64,000 nucleotides of DNA from Palsa-504 sp963795795 (lineage in GTDB: Bacteria; Actinomycetota; Actinomycetes; Streptosporangiales; Streptosporangiaceae), in the NCBI GenBank assembly GCA_963795795.1, contig CAWCJS010000024.1:62001-126000 (forward strand), in the 5' to 3' direction. Shown here piece by piece: positions 24,288 through 33,295 of the stretch. The translations under genes were made by a program, and so were the position numbers. Numbering within the stretch: position 1 is the first letter of the stretch; every line of letters starts with the position of its first letter. The notes below the pieces were generated by a model. The model made no database searches, was not told the DNA's origin, and was given only the letters and a program-made list of their open reading frames with translations.

Positions 24288-27023
24288 TCACAGGCGCGGG
24301 TCGACGGGTTCGGATTCTAGGGCCAGGACGGCGAAGACGCATTCGTGGATGCGCCAGAGCGGCTCGCCGCGCGCGACGCGGTCGAGGGCCTCCAGGCCCA
24401 GGGCGTACTCGCGGAGGGCGAGCGAGCGCTTGTGGCTGAGCCCGCGTTCGCGGAGGCGCGACAGGTTGGCCGGCTCGGTGTAGTCAGGGCCGTAGATGAT
24501 GCGCAGGTACTCGCGCCCGCGGACCTTCAGGCCGGGCTGGACCAGGCCGTGCGGGCCGTGGGTCAGGTTGGCGGCGGGCTTGACTACCATGCCCTCTCCC
24601 CCGGCCGCGGTCAGGTCCTCCCACCAGCGGGTCGCCGCGGAGACCGACGCGGGATCGCCGGTCTCGACGGCGATGCGGCGGGTGGTCGCGATCAGGTCCG
24701 GGGCTGCGGCGGCGAGCCGGTCGGCCAGGTCGAGGTGCCAGGCGTGCGGCCGTTCGTGGTGGGCGGTGCCCTCCGACGCCAGGAGCTGGAACGGGGCGAC
24801 GCGCACCCCGGTCAGGCCTTCGGTGTCCCAGCAGTAGCGCAGGTAGGCCGCGGTGAACGCCTCGGCGTTGGCCAGGCGGGCGCGGGTCCGGTCCAGCAGG
24901 GCGCCCAGGAGCGCGCGCGTGGCCTTCGGGGCTGGAGCGGTGTCTGAGGTCGTCGGGGCGAGTGTGGTGTCTGAGACCTGCACGCGGGCGCTGGCTTGCT
25001 CGAGGGCGGCTACGGCGACGGGGAGCGAGGCGCGGGCGGCCGCGCCGACGGCGGCGTACTGGTCGCGCAGGAGCTGAGCGGCCTTGACGTTCCAGGGGAG
25101 GAGTTCGGCGTCGAGGAGCAGCCAGGACGTGCCGAGCTCGTCGAACAGGCCGGCCGCCTCGGCCGCTGCGCGCGCCGCTTCGATCAGGGACGCGGCCGGG
25201 GCGGGCGGGAAGAAGGGGCGGCCGGTCCTGGTCCAGACGGCGCCGGGGGCGGGCACGACGAACGGGGAACCGACGGCGCCGGGGGCGTCGGGCGCGGGGA
25301 CGCCGAGGCGGGATCCCGCGGCTTCGGGGGCGTCGGGCGCGGGGACGCCGAACCTTGATCGCGCGGCGTCCGGAGACTGGCACACGAGTAGGACGGCGCG
25401 GGAGCCCATGTGCTTTTCCTCGCACAGGACCGAGGCCACGCCCTCGCGGTGGTACGCCTCGAAGGCCTGGTCCGGGTGCTCGAGCAGGTCGTCGCGGGGG
25501 GAGGTGGCGACGGGGCTCATCGTGGGGGGCAGGTAAAGGAGCCAGCGCGGGTCGATGGCGAACCGGCTCATGACCTCCAGCGCGGCGGCGGCGTGGTCCT
25601 CGCGCACCGTAATGCGGGACACGTACGCGGTCTCGATCACGCGGGAGCCCGAGACGTCGCGGATGTCCAGGACGTCGGGCTCGCGGCGCGCGCCGGCGGC
25701 GTCCGGTGAGCCGGCCCGCGGGGGCCCTGGGAACGGCTTGGCCGGCGCGTGGTACTCGCGGGCGGCGGGGACGGATACCAATGCTCGTTCGGGATAATGA
25801 AGGGCTGTGAGGTGGCCGCCGAAGACGCAGCCGGTGTCCAGGCACAGCGTGTTGTTCAGCCACTCGGTCTCAGGCACCGGGGTGTGGCCGTAGAGCACGA
25901 GGGCCCGGCCGCGATACTCCTGCGCCCACGGGTAGCGGACCGGGAAGCCGTACTCGTCGGTCTCGCCCGTGCTCTGCCCGTACAGGCAGAACTCGCGGAC
26001 CCGGCCGGACGCGCGGCCCTGGTAGCGCTCGATGAGGCCGGCGTGCGCGACCACCAGGCGCCCGCCGTCGAGGACGTAGTGGCTGATCAGGCCGTCGATG
26101 AACCGCTCGACCTGGGCGCGGAACTCCTCCGGCTCCGCGGCCAGCTGGTCCATCGACTCGGCCAGGCCGTGGGTGCGCTGCACGTTCTTGCCGCGCAGGG
26201 CGCGCAGCAGCTTGGCCTCGTGGTTGCCCAGCACGGCGAGCGCGGTGCCGGCGGCGACCATGCCCATGACCAGGCGGAGGACGCCCGGGGTGTCGGGGCC
26301 GCGGTCCACGAGGTCGCCGAGGAAGATCGCCCGCCGCTCGGGGTGTCGGGCACCTGTTGGACGCCCGGTGGGGTCGCGCTCGATCTCGTAGCCGAGCGCG
26401 GCGAGTAGCTGCTCCAGCTCGGCCAGGCAGCCGTGGACGTCGCCGATGACGTCGAATGGGCCGGATTCGTGGCGCAGGTCGTTGAACAGCTTTGTGCGGG
26501 TGATCGTGGCCGCGCCGATCTCCTCCGGGCTGCGCAGCACGTGCACGGTGCGGAAGCCCTCACGCTGGAGCCCGTGCAGGCTGCGGCGGAGCAGGCCGCG
26601 CTGCCGGCGGATCACGTGCGGGCCGAAGTCCCGGTCGGGGCGGGTCGCGTTCCGCTCCGCGCACAGCTTTTCCGGCAGGTCCAGGACGATCGCCACCGGG
26701 AGCACGTCGTACTCCCGGGCCAGCGCGACCAGCTCGCGGCGGGCGTCGGGCTGGACGTTGGTGGCGTCGACCACGGTCAGGCGCCCGGCGGCCAGGCGCT
26801 TGCCCGCGATGAAGTGCAGGACCTCGAACGCATCCTTGGTGGCGGACTGGTCGTTCTCGTCGTCCGCGACCACGCCGCGGCAGTAGTCCGAGGAGATCAC
26901 CTCGGTCGGCCTGAAGTGCGCGCGGGCGAACGTCGACTTGCCCGAGCCGGTGACGCCGACCAGGACGACCAGGCTCAGTTCGGGGACGGCCAGCTCGCGG
27001 GTCGCGGTGAGCTCGGCGGTCAT
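24288..27023 (-). CDS. pnkp: Polynucleotide kinase-phosphatase-ligase of bacterial RNA repair
   Basis: A 911-residue Pnkp with the three catalytic modules in order. The 5'-kinase has the P-loop GVTGSGKST (residues 23-31, K29). The metallophosphatase has GDVHG (194-198), GDLVDRG (236-242) and GNHE (266-269). The nucleotidyltransferase/ligase-like domain has the adenylation lysine K537 in EEKHMG. Bacterial Pnkp heals and, with Hen1, seals and protects tRNAs cut by ribotoxins. Family members are usually about 850-870 residues; this one carries an extra Pro-rich repeat insert (about 554-596) within the ligase domain. ATG 27023 overlaps the hen1 stop by 4 bp. Another possible start upstream lies inside hen1 and is rejected. 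Confidence 0.95.
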   Translation of the reverse strand: MTAELTATRELAVPELSLVVLVGVTGSGKSTFARAHFRPTEVISSDYCRGVVADDENDQSATKDAFEVLHFIAGKRLAAGRLTVVDATNVQPDARRELVALAREYDVLPVAIVLDLPEKLCAERNATRPDRDFGPHVIRRQRGLLRRSLHGLQREGFRTVHVLRSPEEIGAATITRTKLFNDLRHESGPFDVIGDVHGCLAELEQLLAALGYEIERDPTGRPTGARHPERRAIFLGDLVDRGPDTPGVLRLVMGMVAAGTALAVLGNHEAKLLRALRGKNVQRTHGLAESMDQLAAEPEEFRAQVERFIDGLISHYVLDGGRLVVAHAGLIERYQGRASGRVREFCLYGQSTGETDEYGFPVRYPWAQEYRGRALVLYGHTPVPETEWLNNTLCLDTGCVFGGHLTALHYPERALVSVPAAREYHAPAKPFPGPPRAGSPDAAGARREPDVLDIRDVSGSRVIETAYVSRITVREDHAAAALEVMSRFAIDPRWLLYLPPTMSPVATSPRDDLLEHPDQAFEAYHREGVASVLCEEKHMGSRAVLLVCQSPDAARSRFGVPAPDAPEAAGSRLGVPAPDAPGAVGSPFVVPAPGAVWTRTGRPFFPPAPAASLIEAARAAAEAAGLFDELGTSWLLLDAELLPWNVKAAQLLRDQYAAVGAAARASLPVAVAALEQASARVQVSDTTLAPTTSDTAPAPKATRALLGALLDRTRARLANAEAFTAAYLRYCWDTEGLTGVRVAPFQLLASEGTAHHERPHAWHLDLADRLAAAAPDLIATTRRIAVETGDPASVSAATRWWEDLTAAGGEGMVVKPAANLTHGPHGLVQPGLKVRGREYLRIIYGPDYTEPANLSRLRERGLSHKRSLALREYALGLEALDRVARGEPLWRIHECVFAVLALESEPVDPRL
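25236..25364 (-). repeat. In-frame repeat insertion in the Pnkp ligase domain
   Basis: Codons 554-596 of pnkp encode three imperfect copies of a 14-15 residue unit: RFGVPAPDAPEAAGS, RLGVPAPDAPGAVGS and PFVVPAPGAV. The DNA repeats at about 45 bp. It lies between the adenylation motif (K537) and the next conserved ligase segment (TRTGRPFFPP), where relatives have a short loop. Confidence 0.75.
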
Positions 27024-28459
27024 GGAGCCGCCCCCGTCCGGTCCGCTGGCGGCCGGTCGAAGACGGCGAGCTGGGTGGGCGGGCCTGCGTCCGGGTGCTC
27101 GGGGCCGACGGGGTGGAATGCGACTTGGTACTGGTACGCGTCCGCGACGCGTTCCGCCCAGGCGGCGAACTCGGCGCGGGTCCACTCGAAGCGGTGGTCT
27201 CGGTGGCGCATCGAACCGGCGGGGAGGGTGTCAAAGAGGACGTTGTATTCGGCGTTCGGGGTGGTGACCACGATGGTTTTCGGGGCGGCGAAGGCGAAGA
27301 CGGCGCGCTCGAGGGCGGGCAGTCGCTCGGGGTCCACGTGCTCGATGACCTCCATGAGCACCGCCGCGTCCAGGCCGGTCAGGCGGTCGTCGCGGTAGGT
27401 CAGCGCGGACTGGAAGATCTTAAGGCGCTCGCGCTGCTTGGCTGGCATCCGGTCCAGGTGGAGGTCGCGGGCGGCGAGCTGGAGCGCCCGGGCCGAGACG
27501 TCGACGGCGACGATCGTGTCGAGCTGCTTGTCGTTTAGCAGGGCCTTAGTAAGAGTGCCCGCGCCGCAGCCGAAGTCGCCGACGCGCCGCGCGCCGCGTT
27601 CCTGCAGGAGCGCCAGGATCGCCTCGCGGCGCTGGGTCGCGAGGGGCTTGTGTGCTGTGTTTTCCTCGTGGTCGGCCTCGGCGACGGCGTTGTCGAGCTC
27701 CTCGGGTTCGGTGTCGTCGGCGTCGGCCAGCCGGGCCAGCGCGGAGGCGGTGAGCTTGCGCTGGTGCGACAGGTACCGGCGGGTGATGAGCTCCTTGGCC
27801 GGGTGGGCGGCCAGCCAGTCGCCCCCGGCCCGGATCAGCTTGTCCACCTCCTCCGTCGACACCCAGTAGTGCTTGGCGTCGTCGAGCACGGGCAGCAGGA
27901 CGTACAGGTGGCTGAGCGCGTCCGCGAGCCTTAGCTCGCCTTCGAGGCGGAGGTCCAGGTAGGGCGAGGGGCCCCAGTGTGCGGGCTGGAGGGGCTGGTT
28001 CGTGGCCTCGACGGTCCAGCCGAGGGGCTCGAACAGGCTTCTGGCGAGCGGCGCGCCGCCCCGGCAGCGCAGCGCGGGGACCCTGATGGCCAGCGGGAGG
28101 GGGGCGGCGGCCAGCTCGGGGCGCGCGTCGCAGCGGCCGGTCAGCGCGGTGCGGAAGACCTGGTTGAGCGCGACGGCGAGCATGCTGGAGGCGGCGTAGG
28201 GCCGGTCGTTCACGTACTGGGCGAGCTCGCCGTCGCGGTGTTCGGGGCGCTGGCCGGCGCCCGCGCGGCCGCGGACGAGCGCTACCGGGTCGACCTCAAG
28301 GAGCAGCGCGGCCGTGCAGCGCTCGGGCGTGGCCTCGGGGTAGAAGACGTGCGCCTCACCGGCCGCGGTCGGGAAGGACTGGAGCCTGCCGGGGTGCTTG
28401 TGCAGCAGGTACCCGAGGTCGGTTGCGGGCTCGCGGGTGGTGGTGATGGTCAGGAGCAC
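27020..28459 (-). CDS. hen1: 3'-terminal RNA ribose 2'-O-methyltransferase Hen1
   Basis: A 479-residue bacterial Hen1. The N-terminal half (MLLTITTTREPATDLGYLLH) is the Hen1-specific domain needed to activate Pnkp. The C-terminal half is a SAM methyltransferase with DFGCGAGTL (295-303) and AVDVSARAL. The Hen1 metal site is visible as E370 and E373-H374 in MEVIEHVD, with a later histidine in MRHRDHRFEW (H419/H422). It 2'-O-methylates the 3' end of cleaved RNA before ligation, which makes the repaired tRNA resistant to re-cutting. GTG 28459 is supported by the conserved LLTITTT start. The pair Hen1-Pnkp overlaps by 4 bp and is one operon. Confidence 0.95.
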   Translation of the reverse strand: MLLTITTTREPATDLGYLLHKHPGRLQSFPTAAGEAHVFYPEATPERCTAALLLEVDPVALVRGRAGAGQRPEHRDGELAQYVNDRPYAASSMLAVALNQVFRTALTGRCDARPELAAAPLPLAIRVPALRCRGGAPLARSLFEPLGWTVEATNQPLQPAHWGPSPYLDLRLEGELRLADALSHLYVLLPVLDDAKHYWVSTEEVDKLIRAGGDWLAAHPAKELITRRYLSHQRKLTASALARLADADDTEPEELDNAVAEADHEENTAHKPLATQRREAILALLQERGARRVGDFGCGAGTLTKALLNDKQLDTIVAVDVSARALQLAARDLHLDRMPAKQRERLKIFQSALTYRDDRLTGLDAAVLMEVIEHVDPERLPALERAVFAFAAPKTIVVTTPNAEYNVLFDTLPAGSMRHRDHRFEWTRAEFAAWAERVADAYQYQVAFHPVGPEHPDAGPPTQLAVFDRPPADRTGAAP

Positions 28460-28526
28460 ACATCATTGTGGCCGCCGCGCACGCGGCAGATCAAAAGCAT
28501 TACGCGGTGGTGCTTCGCCCGGGAGG

Positions 28527-29260
28527 CTAGGGACCCATCGGGTGGCCGTGGCACCCGAAGGGCATGGCGGGTACCTGACTTGCGACCGAGACGGGGGCCA
28601 CTTGTACCGAGGCCGGGACCGGGGCCACCGACGTGGTGCCGGTGAAGTGCCCACCCCCGAGCTTGAGATGTGCGTGAAGAGGAAGATGACGACGATGACC
28701 CCGAGCAGCTCGAAGATGGTCGAGGCGGTCAGCCAGCCCCTGGCCTTCCGTGACGCGCTGGCGGCCCCTTGCACGTCCCCGGCCGCCCACGCCTTGCTTG
28801 ACCTTCGAGCCGTAGGTATGGCCGACGATGGCGGTGGGGAGGCCGATGAGCAGGCTGAACAGGACGCCGCCGATCGATGGCGGTGACCGCCCAGGGCCCG
28901 TACGTCGGGGGCTGTGTCCCGGCGGGGGGTACATGGGCGGGCCGTAGCCGGGCTGGGGGTAGGCGGGCATACCGTAGCCGGGCTGGCCGTACTGCGGGCC
29001 GTAGCCGGGTTGACCGTACTGCTGGCCGTACCCTGGCCGTAACCAGGCTGGCCGTAGCCGGGCTGACCGTACTGGGGCTGCTGGCCGTATGTGGGCTGGC
29101 CGTAGCCGGGCGGGCCGTAGCTGGGCGGGCCGTAACCGGGAGGTGGCTGCTGTGCCTGAGCCCAGCCGGGAGTGCTCTCGGGCCCGGGCTGGCCGGGGTA
29201 CGGAGACTGCGCTCCGGCGGAATCGTCCTGCTCTGCGCCGGAATAAGGCCCGTAGGTCAT
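28527..29260 (-). pseudogene. Pro/Gly/Tyr-rich CD225/dispanin-like membrane protein, frameshifted
   Basis: ATG 29260 begins TYGPYSGAEQDDSAGAQ followed by GYGQP-type repeats typical of the disordered N-terminus of bacterial dispanin-like proteins. After a frame change near 29030 the repeats continue (MPAYPQPGYGPPMYPPPGHS) and lead into the first helix GGVLFSLLIGLPTAIVGHTY. A second change near 28795 restores AWAAGDVQGAASASRKARGW, the CD225 loop signature, and the second helix. A third shift near 28675 is needed for the tail. The combined product has the usual two-helix CD225 topology. Three indels in 730 bp of repetitive GC-rich DNA suggest sequencing error, but real decay cannot be excluded. 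Confidence 0.65.
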
Positions 29261-29392
29261 GGTGGCGAGGCCCCCTTCGCCCGATGCGGACGTGTTGCTG
29301 GGTGTCGGGCTGGATAAGGCCATCCTAGCGAAAGGGCTCAGCGGCAGAAAGCCTTAGGCCGGAGGCACTGGCTTCCGGGGGCGGGGGGCATC

Positions 29393-30427
29393 ATGTTTGG
29401 CGTGGGGCGGTGGGTGCTGCACGTAGACCTCGACCAGTTCATCGCGGCCGTCGAGGTGCTGCGGCATCCCGAGCTACGGGGGCGGCCAGTCGTGGTCGGA
29501 GGCGACGGCGACCCGACCAAGCGGGGCGTGGTGAGCACGGCGTCGTACGAGGCGCGAAAGCATGGCGTGCATTCGGGGCTGCCGCTGCGGACAGCCGCGA
29601 AGCGGCTGCCCGACGCGGTGTTCCTCCCGGTGGACCGGGAGGCATACGAGGAGGTTTCGGCCACGGTGATGGACGTGCTGCGGGCCTCCGGCGCGGTGGT
29701 CGAGGTGCTCGGGTGGGACGAGGCGTTCGTGGGTGTCGAGACGTCCGACCCCGAGGGTTTTGCCCGCGAGCTCGCGGCCAGCGTGCGGGAGGCGACGGAG
29801 CTGGACTGCACGGTCGGGATCGGGGAGAACAAGCTGCAGGCCAAGATCGCTACGGGGTTCGGTAAGCCGGCGGGGGTGTTCCGGCTGACGTCGGCCAACT
29901 GGTTCGAGGTGCTCGGCGACCGGCCGACCGACGCGCTGTGGGGCATCGGCGCCAAGACCGCTGCCAAGCTCACTTCGCTCGGCATCGTTACGGTCGCCAC
30001 GCTGGCGGCGGCGGATCCGGACGCGCTGGCGGCGGAGTTCGGGCCGATGACGGGGCCGTGGCTGGTGCTGCTCGCCCGGGGGCGGGGCGACGCCGACGTG
30101 GACGATTCGCCGTACGTGGCCCGCGGTCACGGGAAGGAGGAGACCTTCCAGCAGAACATCGCCGACTGGTCGCGGGTGCAGGCAGAGGTGTCTCGGATTG
30201 CGGGGCTGCTCGCGGTGGACCTAGAGTCCGAGCCGCGGCCCGCCGTGCGGGTGGTGGTGAAGGTGCGGTACGCGCCGTTCATTACCGAGACGCACGGGGT
30301 GACGCTGGGTTCGCCCAGCTCGGACGCTGCGGTGATCGAGCGGGCGGCGCTGGAGGCACTCGAGCGTTTTGATGGGCGGCGGCCGGTGCGGCTGCTGGGG
30401 GTGCGGGCGGAGTTCGGGTCATCGTGA
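29393..30427 (+). CDS. dinB: DNA polymerase IV (Y-family)
   Basis: A 344-residue Y-family polymerase. Catalytic residues are seen in HVDLDQFIAAVE (first Asp, residue about 12) and LGWDEAFVGV (second acidic cluster, about 105), with the steric region RPVVVGGDGDPTKRGVVSTA. Helix-hairpin-helix and little-finger regions follow (LWGIGAKTAAKLTSLGI; EETFQQNIADW). The C-terminus stops right after the little finger, so a distinct clamp-binding peptide is not obvious and the usual SxDE motif reads GWDE. It would carry out translesion synthesis. Confidence 0.9.
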   Translation: MFGVGRWVLHVDLDQFIAAVEVLRHPELRGRPVVVGGDGDPTKRGVVSTASYEARKHGVHSGLPLRTAAKRLPDAVFLPVDREAYEEVSATVMDVLRASGAVVEVLGWDEAFVGVETSDPEGFARELAASVREATELDCTVGIGENKLQAKIATGFGKPAGVFRLTSANWFEVLGDRPTDALWGIGAKTAAKLTSLGIVTVATLAAADPDALAAEFGPMTGPWLVLLARGRGDADVDDSPYVARGHGKEETFQQNIADWSRVQAEVSRIAGLLAVDLESEPRPAVRVVVKVRYAPFITETHGVTLGSPSSDAAVIERAALEALERFDGRRPVRLLGVRAEFGSS

Positions 30428-30497
30428 GGGCTGCGGTTACCCATGGTGCGCAGGTCAGCGGGCCGGTTTGTCCCCGGGCGGCGAGGCTAAGGCAAGG

Positions 30498-32060
30498 CTA
30501 CGTCGTCATCCCCGCCCGGCCTTGCTCCTCCTGTTCGGCAAAGTAGGCGAGGCGGCCGCGGACGGTCAGGGCATCCGGGTGCTGCGGGCCAAGCACCCGC
30601 TCGACCACCGGCAGCAGCGCCGCGTACTGGTCCCACGCCGCGACCGCATCCCCTGCCTCCCTGGTCCAGTAAGCGAGATTAGCGCGGTCGGCCAACGTGT
30701 ATGGGTGCTCCGGGCCGAGAACCCGGGTACGCACCAGCAGCAGCACGGCGCACTGGTCCCGGGCCGCGGCCGCATCGCCCGCGAGCCCGGTCCAGGTAGT
30801 GAGGTTGTAGCGGGCGGCCAGAGTGTGCGGGTGCTCCGGGCCGAACACCTGCTCGACCACCGGCAGCAGCGCGGCGTACTGGTCACAGGCTGCAGCCGCA
30901 TCCCCCGCCTCCCCGGTCCAGGCAGCGAGGTTGCCACGGGCGGTCAGGGTCTGCGGGTGTTGCGGGCCGGACACGCGCTCGACCACGGGCACCAGCGCGG
31001 CGTACTGGTCCCGGGCGGCAGCGGCATCCCCCGCCAGCCCGGTCACATAAGCAAGGTTGACCCTGTCGATCAGGGTGGAGGGGTGCTCGGGGCCGAGGAC
31101 CCGCTCGACCACGGGCAGCAGCGCGGCGAGCTCGTCCCGGGCGGCGGCCGCATCGCCCGCCAGTCCGGTCCAGCGGGCCAGGTTGCCGCGGTCGGTAAGG
31201 GTGTCTGGGTGCTCCGGGCCGAGGACCCGCTCGCTCACGGACAGCAGCGCGGCGTACTGGTCACGGGCTGCGGCCTCATCCCCCGCCTCCCCGGTCCAAT
31301 AGGCGAGGCCACCCCGGGCAGTTAGCGCGGCCCGGTGCTCTAGGCCGCCATCTTCCGCATAAGCTCCGACGATCAGCTGACACAAGTCCCGGGCCGCCGG
31401 GTAACTGCCGCTCTCGCCGAGGTACCGTGCGATCTGCGACATGCCGCCACTGGTGAGGTCCAGGGCGGCCTGGGCGTGCGGCATCAACGCCGCGCAGGCC
31501 GACCAGGTCTCGGGCAGCCCGGTGTCGGCGGGGATCGCGGCCTCGATCAGCGCGGCGGCGGCTTGCCGCCACTGGCCTGCCAGCGTGGCGGGCATCTGGT
31601 CGGCGGTGACCGCCTGGACTAGCCGGTGCACCGACACCGACCCGCCGCCGGCTGGAGTGACCAGCGAATACCGGCGCAACGCCGCGACCGCGTCCCCGAC
31701 GGCCAGCGAGTCCTCCAGCAGGGGCCCCAGGACCGGGGCCACATCCTCGCCGAGTTCCCCGGCCAGGTCCAGATCGGGTTGCAGCAGCAGGTGCAGCGGG
31801 ATCGCCTCGGGCGCGCAGAACGCCAGCAGTCGCAGCAACCCGGCCGCACCCGGCGCGGCCTGCTCCAGGTCCTCAAAGGCCAGCCGCCACGTGGTGGCCA
31901 CGGTCTGGGGGTGCCCGGTCGGCTCGCCGCGGCCGAGCAGGTCTGCACGCCGTTTCCGGAACAAGGCGAGATACCCGGCCAGGGTATTCCCGCTGGCCTG
32001 GAGGTACGCGGCGGCCTGCTCCAGCGCCAGCGGCAGCCCGCCTAGCTCTCCGGCCAGGTC
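30498..32060 (-). pseudogene. 5'-truncated NB-ARC/TPR protein
   Basis: The frame begins in the middle of an NB-ARC winged-helix region (DLAGELGGLPLALEQAAAYL at 32060-32001) with no start codon and no P-loop, then has six to seven 42-residue TPR_10/kinesin-light-chain repeats of the type AAARDQYAALLPVVERVLGP EHPxTL. At DNA level the repeats have a 126-bp period. The N-terminal ATPase portion is missing and the break coincides with the stop codon of the GNAT gene (32059-32061). Intact relatives are about 800-1000 residue STAND ATPases. TTG 31964 could start an orphan TPR protein, but loss of the ATPase makes a remnant more likely. Confidence 0.75.
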
Positions 32061-32568
32061 ACCAGACGTTCGGTCGGCCGGGCGGGAGCGGCCGGGCCAT
32101 GCCGATTTCGCCGAGGACGGGGTTGGAGGGGAGCGGCTGGCGCTCGCCGGTCGCCGAGAAACCGCAGCGCTCGTAGAGCAGGCGGGCGGGCTTGTTGGTC
32201 TCGGTCACCCACAGGTGCACCGAGGCGGCGTTCCTCGCGCCGGCCCAGTCGATCACGGTGGCGATCAGCGCTTCGCCGAGCCCGCGGCCCCTGGCCCGCG
32301 GGCGCACGTACATGGAGACCAGCTCAACCGTCTCCGCATCCTCAACGTAGCCGCCGATCAGGCCGGCGGGCTCGGACGCGCTGGCCTCGGGCAGGTAGCC
32401 GAGGAAGTTGCCGCCGCGGGAGATCCGGCGCTGCCAGTCGGGCTCGCCGAAGGCGACCTCACGCTCGAACGTCGACCCGAAGGCGTCCGGGGCGTCCCGC
32501 AGCGCCTCCAGCCGGATGTCCCGCAGGGCCTTCCAGTCTGCCGCGACCACCTCGCGCACCATCACCAT
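32059..32568 (-). CDS. GNAT family N-acetyltransferase
   Basis: A 169-residue GNAT enzyme. The acetyl-CoA pyrophosphate loop is VRPRARGRGLGEALI (about residue 95) and the C-terminal strand/helix LWVTETNKPARLLYERCGFS is the usual motif B. The tail after EIGMARPL extends PPGRPNVW and runs over the junction with the truncated NB-ARC/TPR gene, so the last eight residues may have been acquired at the rearrangement. Substrate unknown. Confidence 0.88.
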   Translation of the reverse strand: MVMVREVVAADWKALRDIRLEALRDAPDAFGSTFEREVAFGEPDWQRRISRGGNFLGYLPEASASEPAGLIGGYVEDAETVELVSMYVRPRARGRGLGEALIATVIDWAGARNAASVHLWVTETNKPARLLYERCGFSATGERQPLPSNPVLGEIGMARPLPPGRPNVW

Positions 32569-32628
32569 GCCCCATGGTCACGTCGCCGCGGACGCTCGCA
32601 CAAGCGGTTTTCGGGCGGGCGAGGGGCT

Positions 32629-33209
32629 TCAGTACGTGATGACGGCGATGAATCCGCCCACGTACGCGAGGGCGAACAGGACCGGGATCCACTGTTCCAG
32701 ATGGCTGATCTGCCAGTAGCGGGACGGGTCCTGACCCTTGCCCAGGGCCGTCCACTCGGCGCGCCAGTAGGGCGAAGCCGGCAGCTTTTCCTCCAAGGCG
32801 CCGATGACGGCGAACTTGCCCGAATTGAGCTGCCGGTAGGAGCGGATCTGCCAGAACCAGGCCATGCACTCGGTGACCAGGACGAAGGCGGGGAAGACGA
32901 CCAGCCACGACGCCGCGTGCGGGTGGTTCACGAAGAAGAACCCGATAGCGGTGAAGATGGCGGAGTTGAGCGTGAGGAAGAACGTGTTGGCCAGCCCGCG
33001 GCGGGCGCTGATCCTGATCCGTCATCTCCACGTACATCTTGTACTGCTCGAGCACGGTGCTCGCGTATTCCTGCGAGCCCTCGTCCGCGTACGGGGGGCC
33101 GAGGCCCTGCGTCCAGAGGTCGGCGCGGACGTCAGCTGGGCGTGGCCACCGAGCCGACGCCGAAGTACCGCTTGAAGAACCGGTCCACCTTCGCTGCTAC
33201 GCCGCTCAC
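32629..33209 (-). pseudogene. Two-TM conserved membrane protein, split by two frameshifts
   Basis: GTG 33209 follows an excellent site (GGCGGAGGGAG on the minus strand) and begins SGVAAKVDRFFKRYFGVGSV. The frame shifts near 33145, continues as DVRADLWTQGLGPPYADEGS and YKMYVEMTD, and shifts again near 33010 to NHPHAASWLVVFPAFVLVTE through the second helix IPVLFALAYVGGFIAVITY. The reconstructed protein of about 193 residues has two to three hydrophobic segments and a conserved linker (ALEEKLPASPYWRAEW). I do not recognise a named family with confidence. Every segment looks conserved, so base errors may explain the breaks. Confidence 0.65.
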
Positions 33210-33295
33210 TGTGGACTCCCTCCGCCTGGTCAGGCCGGTTCGGGGCCTCCTCGGCCACATGCCAACCCTAGACGCCCGGTGCATACGATGCGGTA

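Noticed and set aside
30560..31300. Regular repeats with 126-bp period that might suggest a repeat array or CRISPR
   Set aside because: The period equals 42 codons and the repeats encode TPR-type units in an open frame, so they are coding repeats.
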